A stretch of 55,437 nt of DNA from DATLFA01 sp039934635 (lineage in GTDB: Bacteria; Actinomycetota; Acidimicrobiia; Acidimicrobiales; WLNW01), in NCBI GenBank assembly GCA_039934635.1, contig JBDTLT010000015.1, positions 1 through 55,437 of the forward strand. Direction: 5' to 3'. The notes beneath the pieces were generated by a model. It was not told the origin of the DNA. It worked only from the letters and a program-made list of their open reading frames with translations, and searched no databases. A program made the translations under genes and the position numbers. Below are positions 26,076 to 34,875 of this stretch, one piece after another; positions within the stretch are counted from its first letter, which is position 1; every line of letters begins with the position of its first letter.

Positions 26076-27257
26076 CTAGAGGCTGCGCAGCAACAGTGCG
26101 TCGCCTTGGCCGCCACCACCACAGAGTGCCGCGGCGCCGAGGCCACCGCCGCGCCGGCGCAGTTCGAGCGCGAGCGTCAACGCGATGCGGGTGCCCGACA
26201 TGCCGATCGGGTGACCCAACGCGATTGCGCCGCCGTTGACGTTGCACACGTCGACGGTGATGCCGAGATCGTGCATCGAGGCCACCCCCACTGCGGCGAA
26301 GGCTTCGTTGATCTCGAACAGATCGATGTCACGCACGGCCTTGCCCGCCTTGGCGGCGGCGAGCGCGATCGCCCGCGAGGGTTGGGTCAACAGCGATGGA
26401 TCGGGGCCCGCAACCTGTCCGTAGCCGAGCACCTCTGCGAGTGGTTCGAGGCCGAGTCGTTCGACCGCCGCCTTCGACGCCACGACGACCGCGGCGGCAC
26501 CGTCGGAGATCTGCGACGAGTTGCCCGCGGTGATGTTGCCGGACTTGACGAACGCCGGCGCGAGGCTCGCAAGGCTTTCGGCTGTCGTGTTCGCCCGCAC
26601 CCCTTCGTCGACCGAGAACATGATCGGATCGCCGCGCCGTTGCGGCACCGCCACGGCAACCACCTCGTCGTCGAACAAGCCGTCTTTCTGCGCACGTGCG
26701 GCACGTTCGTGCGACGCGGCCGCGAGTTCGTCCTGGGGGCCACGTTCGATACCGGCGGAAGCGGCATACCGTTCGGTGCCTTCGCCCATCGCGCAGTGCT
26801 CGAACGCGCAGAACAACCCGTCGTGAATCATCGAATCGTGAATTGTGTCGTCACCGAAGCGGTAGCCGCCGCGCGCCTTCAACAACAGGTAGGGCGCGTT
26901 GGTCATCGACTCCATACCGCCGGCCACGACGATGTCGGCTTCGCCGCTCGCGATCATCTGGTCCGCAAGATAGATGGCGTTGATACCCGAGAGGCACACT
27001 TTGTTGATGAGGGCCGACGGCGTGGTCATGGGTACGCCGCCCTTGAACGCCGCTTGGCGTGCCGGTGCCTGGCCCGCGCCACCGACCAAGACCTGGCCCA
27101 TGTAGACGTAGTCGACCTGATTGCCCTCGATACCGGCGCGGGCGAGCGCACCCGCGATCGCGAGACCACCGAGGTCGGTCGCGCTGAACCCCGCGAGGCT
27201 GCCCGCCAACTTGCCGATCGGCGTCCGTGCGCCGTTGACGATGATCGATCCCGCCAT
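26076..27257 (-). CDS. Acetyl-CoA acetyltransferase (thiolase)
   Basis: 393 residues, full thiolase length. Active-site residues are C88 (INKVCLSG), H349 (GGAIALGHPIG) and C379 (LCGGGGQGDA), with NEAFA also present. It catalyses acetoacetyl-CoA formation or cleavage, or the thiolytic step of fatty-acid or aromatic-acid breakdown. The ATG follows AGAGAGGCATTTCG. It sits 44 bp after the DUF4202 gene, so co-transcription with the sulfur operon is possible but not needed for its role. A long open frame on the other strand is a mirror of the high-GC coding bias. Confidence 0.92.
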   Translation of the reverse strand: MAGSIIVNGARTPIGKLAGSLAGFSATDLGGLAIAGALARAGIEGNQVDYVYMGQVLVGGAGQAPARQAAFKGGVPMTTPSALINKVCLSGINAIYLADQMIASGEADIVVAGGMESMTNAPYLLLKARGGYRFGDDTIHDSMIHDGLFCAFEHCAMGEGTERYAASAGIERGPQDELAAASHERAARAQKDGLFDDEVVAVAVPQRRGDPIMFSVDEGVRANTTAESLASLAPAFVKSGNITAGNSSQISDGAAAVVVASKAAVERLGLEPLAEVLGYGQVAGPDPSLLTQPSRAIALAAAKAGKAVRDIDLFEINEAFAAVGVASMHDLGITVDVCNVNGGAIALGHPIGMSGTRIALTLALELRRRGGGLGAAALCGGGGQGDALLLRSL

Positions 27258-27301
27258 CGAAATGCCTCTCTCTGTTGCGTGCCGACAACGACGATATCGG
27301 G

Positions 27302-27889
27302 TCAGCGCAGAGCGTCGTCGAGTGCGGCCCGCGCCGCGGCAGAGATGCGGGTCCGGGCGACGAGGGCCACCGCGTTCTCGCTCATCTTCTCCACCGTTTT
27401 TTGCACGGCGGTCACCAGCCGTTCGTGGTCGAGGCGCGCCGCGAGTTCTTCGAACTGGGTCTCGATGAAGGTGAGACAGATCGCGTCTTCGACCAACTGC
27501 GTATCCGGATCATGGCCGAGGCCCTCTTTGCGTACGAGCGCCTGCACGCGCGCGACGGTTGCGGACGAGATCCCGGTCGGAGGCAAGATCTCGGCGACGA
27601 CCTCGGCGTGTACTTCCTTGAGGGCGCGGCGCCACCTCAGATAGCCGACGCGACCGTCGGGATAGCTGGCTCGCGCGATCGCCCAGCGCCGCACGTGATG
27701 CGCGCGGGCCGCAAGGATCACCGCGTCGCCGGCGTTCGGATCGAGCAGCGCCAGCCATTCGGTGGCCAGCAGGCCCTGCAGTTGCGCGCGCGGCCACCGC
27801 TCTTCGCGCCACTCGATGATGTTGGGATCGGCGGCGTTGGCCGCGTCGATCGCGGCGAAGGCCGAGGTCAGCTCAGACCGCACATTCAC
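27302..27889 (-). CDS. DUF4202 family protein
   Basis: 195 residues. It matches the DUF4202 pattern: AAIDAANAADPN near the start, AARAHHVRRWAIARASYPDGRVGYLRWR in the middle, then QLVEDAICLTFIETQFEELAARLDHERLV. The paired His and Arg-rich helix suggest a metal or nucleotide site, but no reaction is established that I can name. Its GTG start lies inside the last 17 bp of the sulfite reductase gene, so it is translationally coupled to sulfur assimilation. The DUF4202-sulfite reductase pairing suggests a role in that pathway. Confidence 0.85.
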   Translation of the reverse strand: MNVRSELTSAFAAIDAANAADPNIIEWREERWPRAQLQGLLATEWLALLDPNAGDAVILAARAHHVRRWAIARASYPDGRVGYLRWRRALKEVHAEVVAEILPPTGISSATVARVQALVRKEGLGHDPDTQLVEDAICLTFIETQFEELAARLDHERLVTAVQKTVEKMSENAVALVARTRISAAARAALDDALR

Positions 27890-29723
27890 TTTCGCCGATG
27901 ATGGCTTCGTAGGGGCCGGTCTCGTCGTAGTCGACGTAGTACTCGGGGCCGTCTTCGGGTGTGGGGAAGTTGTCGAGCTCTTTCAGGTCGAGCCCGATGG
28001 CGCGGGCGCCGCCGACCCGATCCATCCATGCCCGGAAGTTCTCGCCCGCGGCGCGCTCGCCGACGAAGCGGCGCACCACTCGCACGGCGGCCTCGGGGGC
28101 GTTCTTCGCCGGGAGGCGCAATGCCTTTTCGCCGAAGTGGATCTGTGCTTGACCCACGTAGCCGCCCAACAACATCTGATAGCCGGGAGCCTTCGTGTTG
28201 TGCGCCCGGCGCTCGGCGCCGAAGAAGCCGATGTCGGAGGTGTGGTGCTGGCCGCACGAGTTGGTGCAGCCCGAGATGTTGATGCGCAAGCCACCGACGT
28301 CGGCGAGACCTTCGGCCTCGAGTGCTTCGCCGATGGCCTTGGCCAGACCGCGTGATTGCGTGACGGCGAGGTTGCAGGTGTCGGCGCCGGGGCACGACAC
28401 GACGTCGCGCACGAGCTCGGCACCCGGCTGTGCCATGCCGATCTCCGCGAGGCGCTCGTAGAGCGTGGGCAGTTGCGACTCGTCGAGATCACGGAACACG
28501 AGGTTCTGGCGATTGCTCAGTCGCACCGTGGCGTTCAACTCGCGCTGGATGGCGGCCAGCGCACGGAATTGGTCGGAGGTGATGTCGCCGAGCTCGGCCC
28601 ACGCGTAGGCGGACACCGTCTTGTTGGCCGTGCCGCGCACGACGTTGGCGTCGAGCCAGCGCTCGCGATCGCTCTTGCGGATGAGCGTGACCGGGACCTC
28701 GTTGGGGGCCATCGCGGCGAACCCGTGGCCCATCGGCGTCGGGGTGATGCCGTCGGCGCGACCCGCTGGTGCGTCGCCGAAACGCTGCACCTCGTCGGGA
28801 ATGCCACCGGGCCATGACGACGACGCGGGCAGGGTGTGGCGAATCTTGAGCACGCGTCGTTGCACTTCTTCGAACCCGAGGGTGTCGACGACCCACTTCA
28901 TGCGGGCGCGCAGCTTGTTGTCGCGGTTGCCGGTTTGATCGAACACCCGCAGGATCGCTTCGAGCGTCGGCATGAGGTCTTCGCGTGACGTGAACTCTTC
29001 GATGGCCAGCGCGGGATGCGGGTTGGCGCCGAGACCGCCGGCGATGAACACGCGGAACCCGCGCTCGATCGTGCCGTCGGGCAACGTGCGTGCCGTGGCG
29101 ATGACACCGGCGTCGTTGAACATCGCTTGTCCGCAGTCGGTGTCGCAACCCGAGAAGTTGATCTTGAACTTGCGCGGCAGGCGCTGCGACAACGGGTTGC
29201 GCACGAAGTGTCGGTAGGCAGCTTCGGCCCACTGCGTGATGTCGAGCTGTTCGAACGGGCAGGCGCCGGCAAGATGGCAACCCTGCACGTTGCGAACGGT
29301 GTCGCCGCAGGCTTCGCGAGTGGTCATGCCGACCGAGCCGAAGAGGCGGAGCACTTCGGGCACCGTGTCGAGCTCGACGAAGTGGAACTGGATGTTCTGT
29401 CGCGTGGTGATGTGGCCCCAGCCGCGTGAATAGGCATCGGCGACGTAGGCCATCATCTCGAGCTGCTCGGGCGTGACCGAGCCGTAGGGAATCTTGAGCC
29501 GCACCATTTGCGCGGTGCCGCCCTGACGTTGTCCGTAGATGCCGTTGTTGAGCCGGAATACGCGGAAGACGTCTTCTTCGACCTCGCCCGCTTTGAGCTT
29601 GGCCAACATGACTTCGAATTTGGCGATGTCGGCCTGGATGTCGGGGTGGATGGGACCACCGGCAGGCGGCGCGGAAAGCGGCAGGCGTTCGCGGGTCTTG
29701 AGGATCTCGAGCACTGGGTTCAT
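27873..29723 (-). CDS. Siroheme [4Fe-4S] sulfite/nitrite reductase
   Basis: 616 residues, two ferredoxin-like/sulfite-reductase repeats. The C-terminal half holds the standard cluster ligands C444-x5-C450 and C486-x3-C490 (SCPGADTCNLA, SGCTNSCG). The N-terminal half holds a second quartet, C149-x5-C155 and C193-x3-C197, with near-identical spacing; mycobacterial NirA-type enzymes lack that set as far as I recall. It reduces sulfite to sulfide (or nitrite to ammonia) with six electrons. Sulfite is favoured because cysH and two siroheme genes lie directly upstream with 4-bp overlaps. Confidence 0.9.
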   Translation of the reverse strand: MNPVLEILKTRERLPLSAPPAGGPIHPDIQADIAKFEVMLAKLKAGEVEEDVFRVFRLNNGIYGQRQGGTAQMVRLKIPYGSVTPEQLEMMAYVADAYSRGWGHITTRQNIQFHFVELDTVPEVLRLFGSVGMTTREACGDTVRNVQGCHLAGACPFEQLDITQWAEAAYRHFVRNPLSQRLPRKFKINFSGCDTDCGQAMFNDAGVIATARTLPDGTIERGFRVFIAGGLGANPHPALAIEEFTSREDLMPTLEAILRVFDQTGNRDNKLRARMKWVVDTLGFEEVQRRVLKIRHTLPASSSWPGGIPDEVQRFGDAPAGRADGITPTPMGHGFAAMAPNEVPVTLIRKSDRERWLDANVVRGTANKTVSAYAWAELGDITSDQFRALAAIQRELNATVRLSNRQNLVFRDLDESQLPTLYERLAEIGMAQPGAELVRDVVSCPGADTCNLAVTQSRGLAKAIGEALEAEGLADVGGLRINISGCTNSCGQHHTSDIGFFGAERRAHNTKAPGYQMLLGGYVGQAQIHFGEKALRLPAKNAPEAAVRVVRRFVGERAAGENFRAWMDRVGGARAIGLDLKELDNFPTPEDGPEYYVDYDETGPYEAIIGESECAV

Positions 29724-30466
29724 CGCGGTACCACCTCGGGTGTCGTGATCGGGACGACGATGCTACGCAGGTCGAGGGCTGCTACATCGCCGACCACGAT
29801 CGTTGCGGGGCTCTCGACCGGCTGGTTACCGAGCTCGGCCAGCGTGGCGCGGGTCTCGGTCTGATTGGGCTGCGTGGCGTGGGTGATGACGGCGACGGGG
29901 GTTGAGCCGGGCATCCCGCCGGCGATGAGCCGATCGCGGATCGCGCCGGCTCGTGCGGCACCCATGAGGATGACGAGGGTGGTGCCGAGCGTGGCGAGCG
30001 CATCCCAGTTGAGCGTGCGGTCGTTGGCCGGATCTTGGTGCGCAGTGATCACCGTGAATCCGCTCGACGCGAGCCGCGTGGTGAGTGGGATACCGGCGGC
30101 GGCGGGCGCCGCGATGGCAGACGACACTCCGGGGACGACTTCGGTCGCGATGCCCGCGTCGCGCAACGCCAGCAACTCTTCGGCGGCGCGTCCGAACACG
30201 TGCGGATCGCCCCCTTTGAGGCGCACCACGCAGTCGTAGCGGCTGCCGCGATCGATCAGGATCTCGTTGATCGTGTCTTGCTTGACGCCCGCGCCGAGTC
30301 GCTTGCCGACATCGATGCGCTCGGCCCACAGCGGGACCATCGCGAGGATCTCGTCGGACACGAGCCGGTCGTGGACGACCACATCGCAGCCTCTGAGCAG
30401 TTCCGCGGCGCGGACCGTCAACAATCCGGGGTCGCCGGGGCCGGCGCCGACGAGGTGAACGGTCAC
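29720..30466 (-). CDS. cobA: Uroporphyrinogen-III C-methyltransferase
   Basis: 248 residues. Family motifs are VGAGPGDPGLLTVRAAELL (5-23), VVRLKGGDPHVFGR and VVPGVSSAIAAPA. It transfers two methyl groups from SAM to uroporphyrinogen III, giving precorrin-2, the precursor of siroheme. GTG 30466 is chosen because it overlaps the stop of the upstream gene by four bases (GTGA) and begins directly at the first beta strand; the open frame above it is Arg-rich noncoding sequence. Its own stop overlaps the sulfite reductase start. Confidence 0.93.
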   Translation of the reverse strand: MTVHLVGAGPGDPGLLTVRAAELLRGCDVVVHDRLVSDEILAMVPLWAERIDVGKRLGAGVKQDTINEILIDRGSRYDCVVRLKGGDPHVFGRAAEELLALRDAGIATEVVPGVSSAIAAPAAAGIPLTTRLASSGFTVITAHQDPANDRTLNWDALATLGTTLVILMGAARAGAIRDRLIAGGMPGSTPVAVITHATQPNQTETRATLAELGNQPVESPATIVVGDVAALDLRSIVVPITTPEVVPR

Positions 30467-31182
30467 GAGACGTTCGCCTCGAGAGGAGCGACGTCGTCGC
30501 CACTCACGTCGACGAGGAGGTCGCGGTGGAGCGTGTCGGCCGCGGGCAGGTCGGTGGCGTCGAGGTGGTGCAACAACAGCGCACGCGCCTCGTCGAGTTC
30601 GCCTTTCGCCACGAGATCGACGAGACCATCGTCGAACGCCTGCTGCCAACCGGGGTGTTCGGTGGGCCGTCCGGCTCGCCGGAGTTCACGCCGCACCTCG
30701 CCGACCAAGTCGAACGTGTCGAGGGCGTCGGCGGTGATCTGCGTGGCCAGTGTCTTCTTGAGCCACGTGGCGAACGCCGGGCTGCGCCCGTTGGTGGAGA
30801 TTGCGATCTGAAGGTCGCCGCGGCGGAGCACCGCGGGCAACGTGAACGTGCAGTGCGCCGGGTCGTCGGCGGCGTTGATCGGGATGCCGGTGGCCTTCGC
30901 ATCTTCGTAGACCTGGCCGTCGACATCGGGGCGTCCGGTGGCGGTGATGGCGACGCGGTACGACGCGACCTCGCCTCGGCGGTACTCGCGCTCGTGCCAG
31001 CGGACGCGGGCGTCGCGGCGCAACTCGTCGACGATCGTCGGTGCGACGACGGTGACATAGGCGCCGCATTCGAGTAGACCGCGCGCTTTGCGCGCCGCAA
31101 CCTCGCCGCCGCCGACGACGAGGCACTGGACGCCGGTGAGTCGCAAGTTGACGGGGTACTGCGGGTACGCCTCGACACTCAT
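30463..31182 (-). CDS. Precorrin-2 dehydrogenase / sirohydrochlorin ferrochelatase-type
   Basis: 239 residues, equal to the N-terminal CysG or Met8 part. LVVGGGEVAARKARGLLECGA (21-41) is the NAD-binding strand, AADDPAHCTFTLPA the substrate loop, and ISTNGRSPAFATWLKK the family signature. It oxidises precorrin-2 and probably inserts iron to complete siroheme. In many bacteria it is fused to the methyltransferase as CysG; here the two are separate and coupled. The ATG overlaps the cysH stop by four bases. Confidence 0.9.
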   Translation of the reverse strand: MSVEAYPQYPVNLRLTGVQCLVVGGGEVAARKARGLLECGAYVTVVAPTIVDELRRDARVRWHEREYRRGEVASYRVAITATGRPDVDGQVYEDAKATGIPINAADDPAHCTFTLPAVLRRGDLQIAISTNGRSPAFATWLKKTLATQITADALDTFDLVGEVRRELRRAGRPTEHPGWQQAFDDGLVDLVAKGELDEARALLLHHLDATDLPAADTLHRDLLVDVSGDDVAPLEANVS

Positions 31183-31841
31183 GAGAAATGCAGACCGCAC
31201 TCGGTCTTGCCGGTGCCCCGCCAGCGTCCGGCGCGCGCGTCTTCACCGTCGAGGACGGGTTCGGTGCACGGCCAGCAGCCGATCGACGGATAGCCCTCGT
31301 TCTGAAGCGGGTTCACGATCACGTCGTTTTCGACGACGTAGCGTTGGACGTCGTCGTCGGTCCACGTCGCGAGCGGGCACACCTTGACGAGGCCGCGCTT
31401 GTCGCGCGAGACGATTGGCGCGGCGGAGCGAGTCGACGCCTCACTGCGGCGCACACCGGTCATCCATGCGTCTTTGTCGGTCAGTGCACGATCGAGCAGT
31501 GCGACCTTGCGGGCGGCGCAGCAACCTTCGGTGCCCACCTCGAAGAGGTCGGGCGCGTTGGGCGCCGGGCGCTCGACGCGCAGGTTGAGGCGATAGCGCG
31601 ACTGCGCTCGGCGCAATGTCACGAGGGTCTCGGAGAAGTGGAAGCCGGTATCGAGGAAGACCACTTCGACGTCGGGGTCGATCTTGGTCGCCATGTGCAC
31701 GAGGACGGTGTCGGCCATCGACGCCGCGATCGACAGCCGCGACCCGAAGGTCTCGACGGCCCATTCGACGACGCGCTCGGCCGTCCAGGACTCCATCTGG
31801 CGGGCGATATCGTCGAGTTCGAGGTGTGCCTGAATGGTCAT
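31179..31841 (-). CDS. cysH: Adenylylsulfate (APS) reductase, CysH family
   Basis: 220 residues. Cysteines C107-C108 and C189-x2-C192 are the four ligands of the [4Fe-4S] cluster that marks the APS-reducing type, and the C-terminal E-C215-GLHF is the catalytic thiol. It reduces APS to sulfite using thioredoxin and opens the operon. PAPS-only reductases lack the CC/CxxC set. No ATP sulfurylase gene is in the window. A purine-rich AGGTAGA lies about ten bases before the ATG. Confidence 0.93.
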   Translation of the reverse strand: MTIQAHLELDDIARQMESWTAERVVEWAVETFGSRLSIAASMADTVLVHMATKIDPDVEVVFLDTGFHFSETLVTLRRAQSRYRLNLRVERPAPNAPDLFEVGTEGCCAARKVALLDRALTDKDAWMTGVRRSEASTRSAAPIVSRDKRGLVKVCPLATWTDDDVQRYVVENDVIVNPLQNEGYPSIGCWPCTEPVLDGEDARAGRWRGTGKTECGLHFS

Positions 31842-32128
31842 GAAAGCGTCTACCTGTCACCTGGCCAACGGTCGCCCGGATGAATACCCGTTAAATCCGA
31901 TCGGCTAAGTCGGAATTCTGCCGTGCGGGCCCCCGATCGTCAACCTGCGATCTGTGGCGCTCGTCACTCCTGCCGGAGCTTTGATGCCGCCGACCCCCCG
32001 TTTTTGGGCGTTCTGTTGGCGTTTTACTCGTGTCGAGACCAGTAAAACGCCAACAGATCTGGGTGGGAACAGAGTTGGTCGGTTCCGATAGCGTCGCCCG
32101 CGCAAACGGATCGACGGGGGAGAGCGCA
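31842..32128. promoter_or_regulatory. Divergent control region, cysH / CoA-transferase
   Basis: At 287 bp this is the longest gene-free stretch in the window. On the minus strand a possible sigma-70-like promoter for cysH has TTAGCC (31908-31903), a 16-bp spacer and TATTCA (31886-31881). An 8-bp palindrome CCGATCGG at 31897-31904 overlaps the -35 side and could be an operator. The rest holds the long inverted repeat at 32012-32057 and the GGGGGAGA ribosome site of the plus-strand gene. Promoter calls are by eye only. Confidence 0.4.
32012..32057. repeat. Perfect 17-bp inverted repeat with 12-bp spacer
   Basis: TCTGTTGGCGTTTTACT (32012-32028) and its exact reverse complement (32041-32057) surround CGTGTCGAGACC, which itself can add GTC/GAC. 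No other arm in the window is this long. It lies in the divergent gap, 72 bp before the CoA-transferase start, in an AT-richer patch. It could be an operator, a hairpin in the plus-strand leader or the trace of a small mobile element. Confidence 0.8.
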
Positions 32129-33379
32129 ATGGCGGGCCATGGATTGTTGCAGAGCGTGCGGGTCATCGAGAGCTCGATGCTGGGCCCGGCCGAGCTGGGG
32201 AGCTTGCTGGCCGATCTCGGCGCCGACGTGATCAAGGTCGAGCCGCCCCAGGGCGACTACGGCCGGCAGATGACCTGGCCCATCGTCAAGGCCAGCGACG
32301 GCTCGGGCGAGAACTCGCTGCTGTCGCTGCACGTCAACCGGGGCAAGAAGTCGATCGCGCTCGATCTGCGCAAACCCGAAGGCGTCGAGGTCTATCTCGA
32401 TCTCGTCAAAGACGCCGACGTCGTCATCGAGGCGATGCGCCCCGGTGCGCTCGCCAAGCGCGGCATGCCCTTCGAAAAGATGCAAGAGGTCAATCCGCGC
32501 ATCGTGTTTTGCACGATCTCGGGCTATGGCGCGACTGGGCCCTACCGCGACATGCCGAGCCACGGCATCGCGTACGACACGTGGGCCGGGCAGGTGCCGC
32601 TCGTCAAGGACGAGTGGGGTTTCGACGTGATGGACGAGCACGCCAGCATCGGCATCCACGCCGGCCCGGTCTATGGCGCGCTGGCCATCTTGGCCGCAGT
32701 GCTCGAAGCCCGCGCGAGTGGCAAGGGTTGCTATCTCGAGATCGCGCAGAGCGACGCCGCGGCCTTCTTCGATTGGTATCGCATCGAGTCGTATCAGTCC
32801 TACCGCCGTCCTATCGAAGAGGTCTACGGCAACAAAGCCGACAACTACGAACGGCGCGCCCCCGGCACCGCGGGCATGAAAGAAGGCGTGCGCTATCAAG
32901 TGCATCCGACCAAAGACGGGCGCCACGTGTTGTTCATGGCATCCGAGCAAGCGTTCTGGAAGAACTTCTGTGAAGGCATCGGCCGCACCGATCTCTTCGA
33001 GAAGTGGCCGGGTTCGAAGTACGGCGATCACGCGCGCGGCAACAAGGAACTGCACCAGATCTTGAACGACATCTTCAAGAGCAAGACCGCGGCCGAGTGG
33101 ATCGAGTTCGGCAACACGCACAACACGCCGATCGCGCCGGTCAACACGCCCGACAACATCGTGGACGACCCACAGTTCCAACAGCGCCTGCCATGGATCC
33201 CGAAAGAGGTTCTCGACGTCGACATGTTGCCGTATCCCGTCAAGGTCGACGGCGGCGATTTGCCCTACCCGAGCAAAGCGCCGAATGCAGGCCAGCACAC
33301 CGATGAGGTGTTGACCAAGACGCTCGGTTACGACGCGGCAAAGGTCAAGGCCCTTCGAGAGGCCGGCGTCGCCTACTGA
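32129..33379 (+). CDS. CaiB/BaiF family CoA transferase (family III)
   Basis: 416 residues, full family length. The catalytic Asp is D169 in VMDEHASIGIHAG, at the same number as in formyl-CoA transferase. The N-terminal SSMLGPAELGSLLADLGADVIKVEPP is the usual CoA-binding start. It moves CoA between an acyl-CoA and a free acid, or acts as a racemase in some subgroups; the acid is unknown. ATG 32129 has GGGGGAGA upstream. It stands alone, divergent from cysH. Confidence 0.9.
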   Translation: MAGHGLLQSVRVIESSMLGPAELGSLLADLGADVIKVEPPQGDYGRQMTWPIVKASDGSGENSLLSLHVNRGKKSIALDLRKPEGVEVYLDLVKDADVVIEAMRPGALAKRGMPFEKMQEVNPRIVFCTISGYGATGPYRDMPSHGIAYDTWAGQVPLVKDEWGFDVMDEHASIGIHAGPVYGALAILAAVLEARASGKGCYLEIAQSDAAAFFDWYRIESYQSYRRPIEEVYGNKADNYERRAPGTAGMKEGVRYQVHPTKDGRHVLFMASEQAFWKNFCEGIGRTDLFEKWPGSKYGDHARGNKELHQILNDIFKSKTAAEWIEFGNTHNTPIAPVNTPDNIVDDPQFQQRLPWIPKEVLDVDMLPYPVKVDGGDLPYPSKAPNAGQHTDEVLTKTLGYDAAKVKALREAGVAY

Positions 33380-33390
33380 TTGCGCCGGCT

Positions 33391-34854
33391 CTAGGCGGCG
33401 GGCTTGCGCCCTACGGCAAAGATCGACTGACCGAAGCGAGGCGGGGCGATCGATTCGACGCGGCGCGCCCAGGGCACGACCGCTCGGTCGTAGATCGCCG
33501 CGAGCCCACCTTGCGTCGGGGTTCCCCCGAATTGGCGCACGATGAGCCACCAGGCGAACGTGCCCGGCGCGTTGACATAGTGCGCCGCGGGCACGTCGAA
33601 GCCGGCGCGTGACAATGCCGTAGCCAGGGTCGAACGTCGATAGCGCCGGCAGTGACCGATGCGGCGGTCGAAGGCGCCGTAGAGGGCGGGCAGCGCGGGG
33701 GCGAACACGACGACGGTGCCACCGGGTTCGAGCGCGTCGTAGAGATCGCGCAGCGCTTGCACGTCGTCGGGAATGTGCTCGAGCACGTTGACGAGCACCG
33801 CGGTGTCGACGTGACGGTCCTCAGCCGCGGCGCGAGCATCGCCTTTGACGATGTCGATATCGGCGCGCGCCGCGAACCGTTCGTGCAACACGTCGACGCA
33901 GCGCGGCGAAAGATCCGACGCCGTGACGTGGCGCTGGCCATCAGCCAGTCGTTCGGTGATGGTGCCGTGCCCGGCACCGATCTCGAGTACACGCGAGCCC
34001 AGGTGCGGCCGCATCAAGTCGACGATCCAGTCGGCGTAGTTGCCCGTGGCGGCGTCGAGGTCGTTGAGTACGTCGGTCAACTCGAGATCGGCCGCATCGA
34101 ATTCGAGCACCGATTCGGCGCCGGGAATTTGACGCCGCGGCCACAGCTTGGAGTAGCGCACCATGCAGTACATGGCCCGCACGCCGTCGCGCCATCCGAT
34201 CTTCTTGCCGTCGGCGTAGGTGCGGCCCGAATAGGAAATGCCGACCTCGTAGATGCGAAAGCCGTGCCGGGCGAGCTTCGCGGTGATCTCGGGCTCGAAG
34301 CCGAAGCGGTCTTCTTCGATCTCGATGCTCTGGATCACCTCACGACGAAACACCTTGTAGCAGGTCTCCATGTCGGTGAGGTTGAGATTGGTGAGTGCAT
34401 TGGACGCGGTGGTCAACGCGCGGTTGCCGACGCTGTGCCAGAAGTACAGGACGCGGCGCGCATCTGCCGAAGTGAAGCGTGAGCCGTAGACGACGTCGGC
34501 CTTGTCCTCGACGAGGGGGCCCAACAAGCGACCGTATTCACGCGGGTCGTATTCGAGATCCGCGTCCTGCACGATCACATAGTCGAGGGTCGCCTCTTGA
34601 AAGCCGCGCCGCAGCGCCGCGCCTTTGCCCATGTTGAAGGGCTGCGGGAAGACGCGCACGCGTGGGTCGGCGATCGACTTGGCGAGATCGAGGGTGCCGT
34701 CGGACGAACCGTCGTCGACGATGATCACCTCACCGGTGAATGGTTGGTCGAGTACCCGTTGTGCGACGGCCAAGATCGTCTTGTTTTCGTTGTAGCACGG
34801 TATGACGACCGACAATCGCCCGTGCGCTTTGATGAGCGAGTCGTCAGAGGCCAC
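33391..34854 (-). CDS. Bifunctional GT2 glycosyltransferase / class I methyltransferase
   Basis: 487 residues with two enzymes. Residues about 14-240 are a DPM1/polyisoprenyl-phosphate type GT2: VVIPCYNE, VDDGSSDGT and D97-A-D99. Residues about 285-430 are a SAM methyltransferase with VLEIGAGHGTITERL and VNVLEHIPDD. It probably makes a lipid-linked sugar and methylates a sugar or a partner. Its neighbour on the same strand is a YfhO-type membrane protein, often thought to use such lipid donors. The fusion order GT-MT is uncommon but known in actinobacteria. Confidence 0.88.
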   Translation of the reverse strand: MASDDSLIKAHGRLSVVIPCYNENKTILAVAQRVLDQPFTGEVIIVDDGSSDGTLDLAKSIADPRVRVFPQPFNMGKGAALRRGFQEATLDYVIVQDADLEYDPREYGRLLGPLVEDKADVVYGSRFTSADARRVLYFWHSVGNRALTTASNALTNLNLTDMETCYKVFRREVIQSIEIEEDRFGFEPEITAKLARHGFRIYEVGISYSGRTYADGKKIGWRDGVRAMYCMVRYSKLWPRRQIPGAESVLEFDAADLELTDVLNDLDAATGNYADWIVDLMRPHLGSRVLEIGAGHGTITERLADGQRHVTASDLSPRCVDVLHERFAARADIDIVKGDARAAAEDRHVDTAVLVNVLEHIPDDVQALRDLYDALEPGGTVVVFAPALPALYGAFDRRIGHCRRYRRSTLATALSRAGFDVPAAHYVNAPGTFAWWLIVRQFGGTPTQGGLAAIYDRAVVPWARRVESIAPPRFGQSIFAVGRKPAA

Positions 34855-34875
34855 GGAAGCAATCGTAGCCCTGCT

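Noticed and set aside
26031..27644. Plus-strand open frame of 537 residues
   Set aside because: It lies opposite the thiolase and DUF4202 genes. The Arg/Asp/Val-rich composition without motifs is a high-GC shadow.
32024..33550. Minus-strand open frame of 508 residues
   Set aside because: Opposite the CaiB gene whose active-site Asp and fold are intact. Codon pattern fits antisense.
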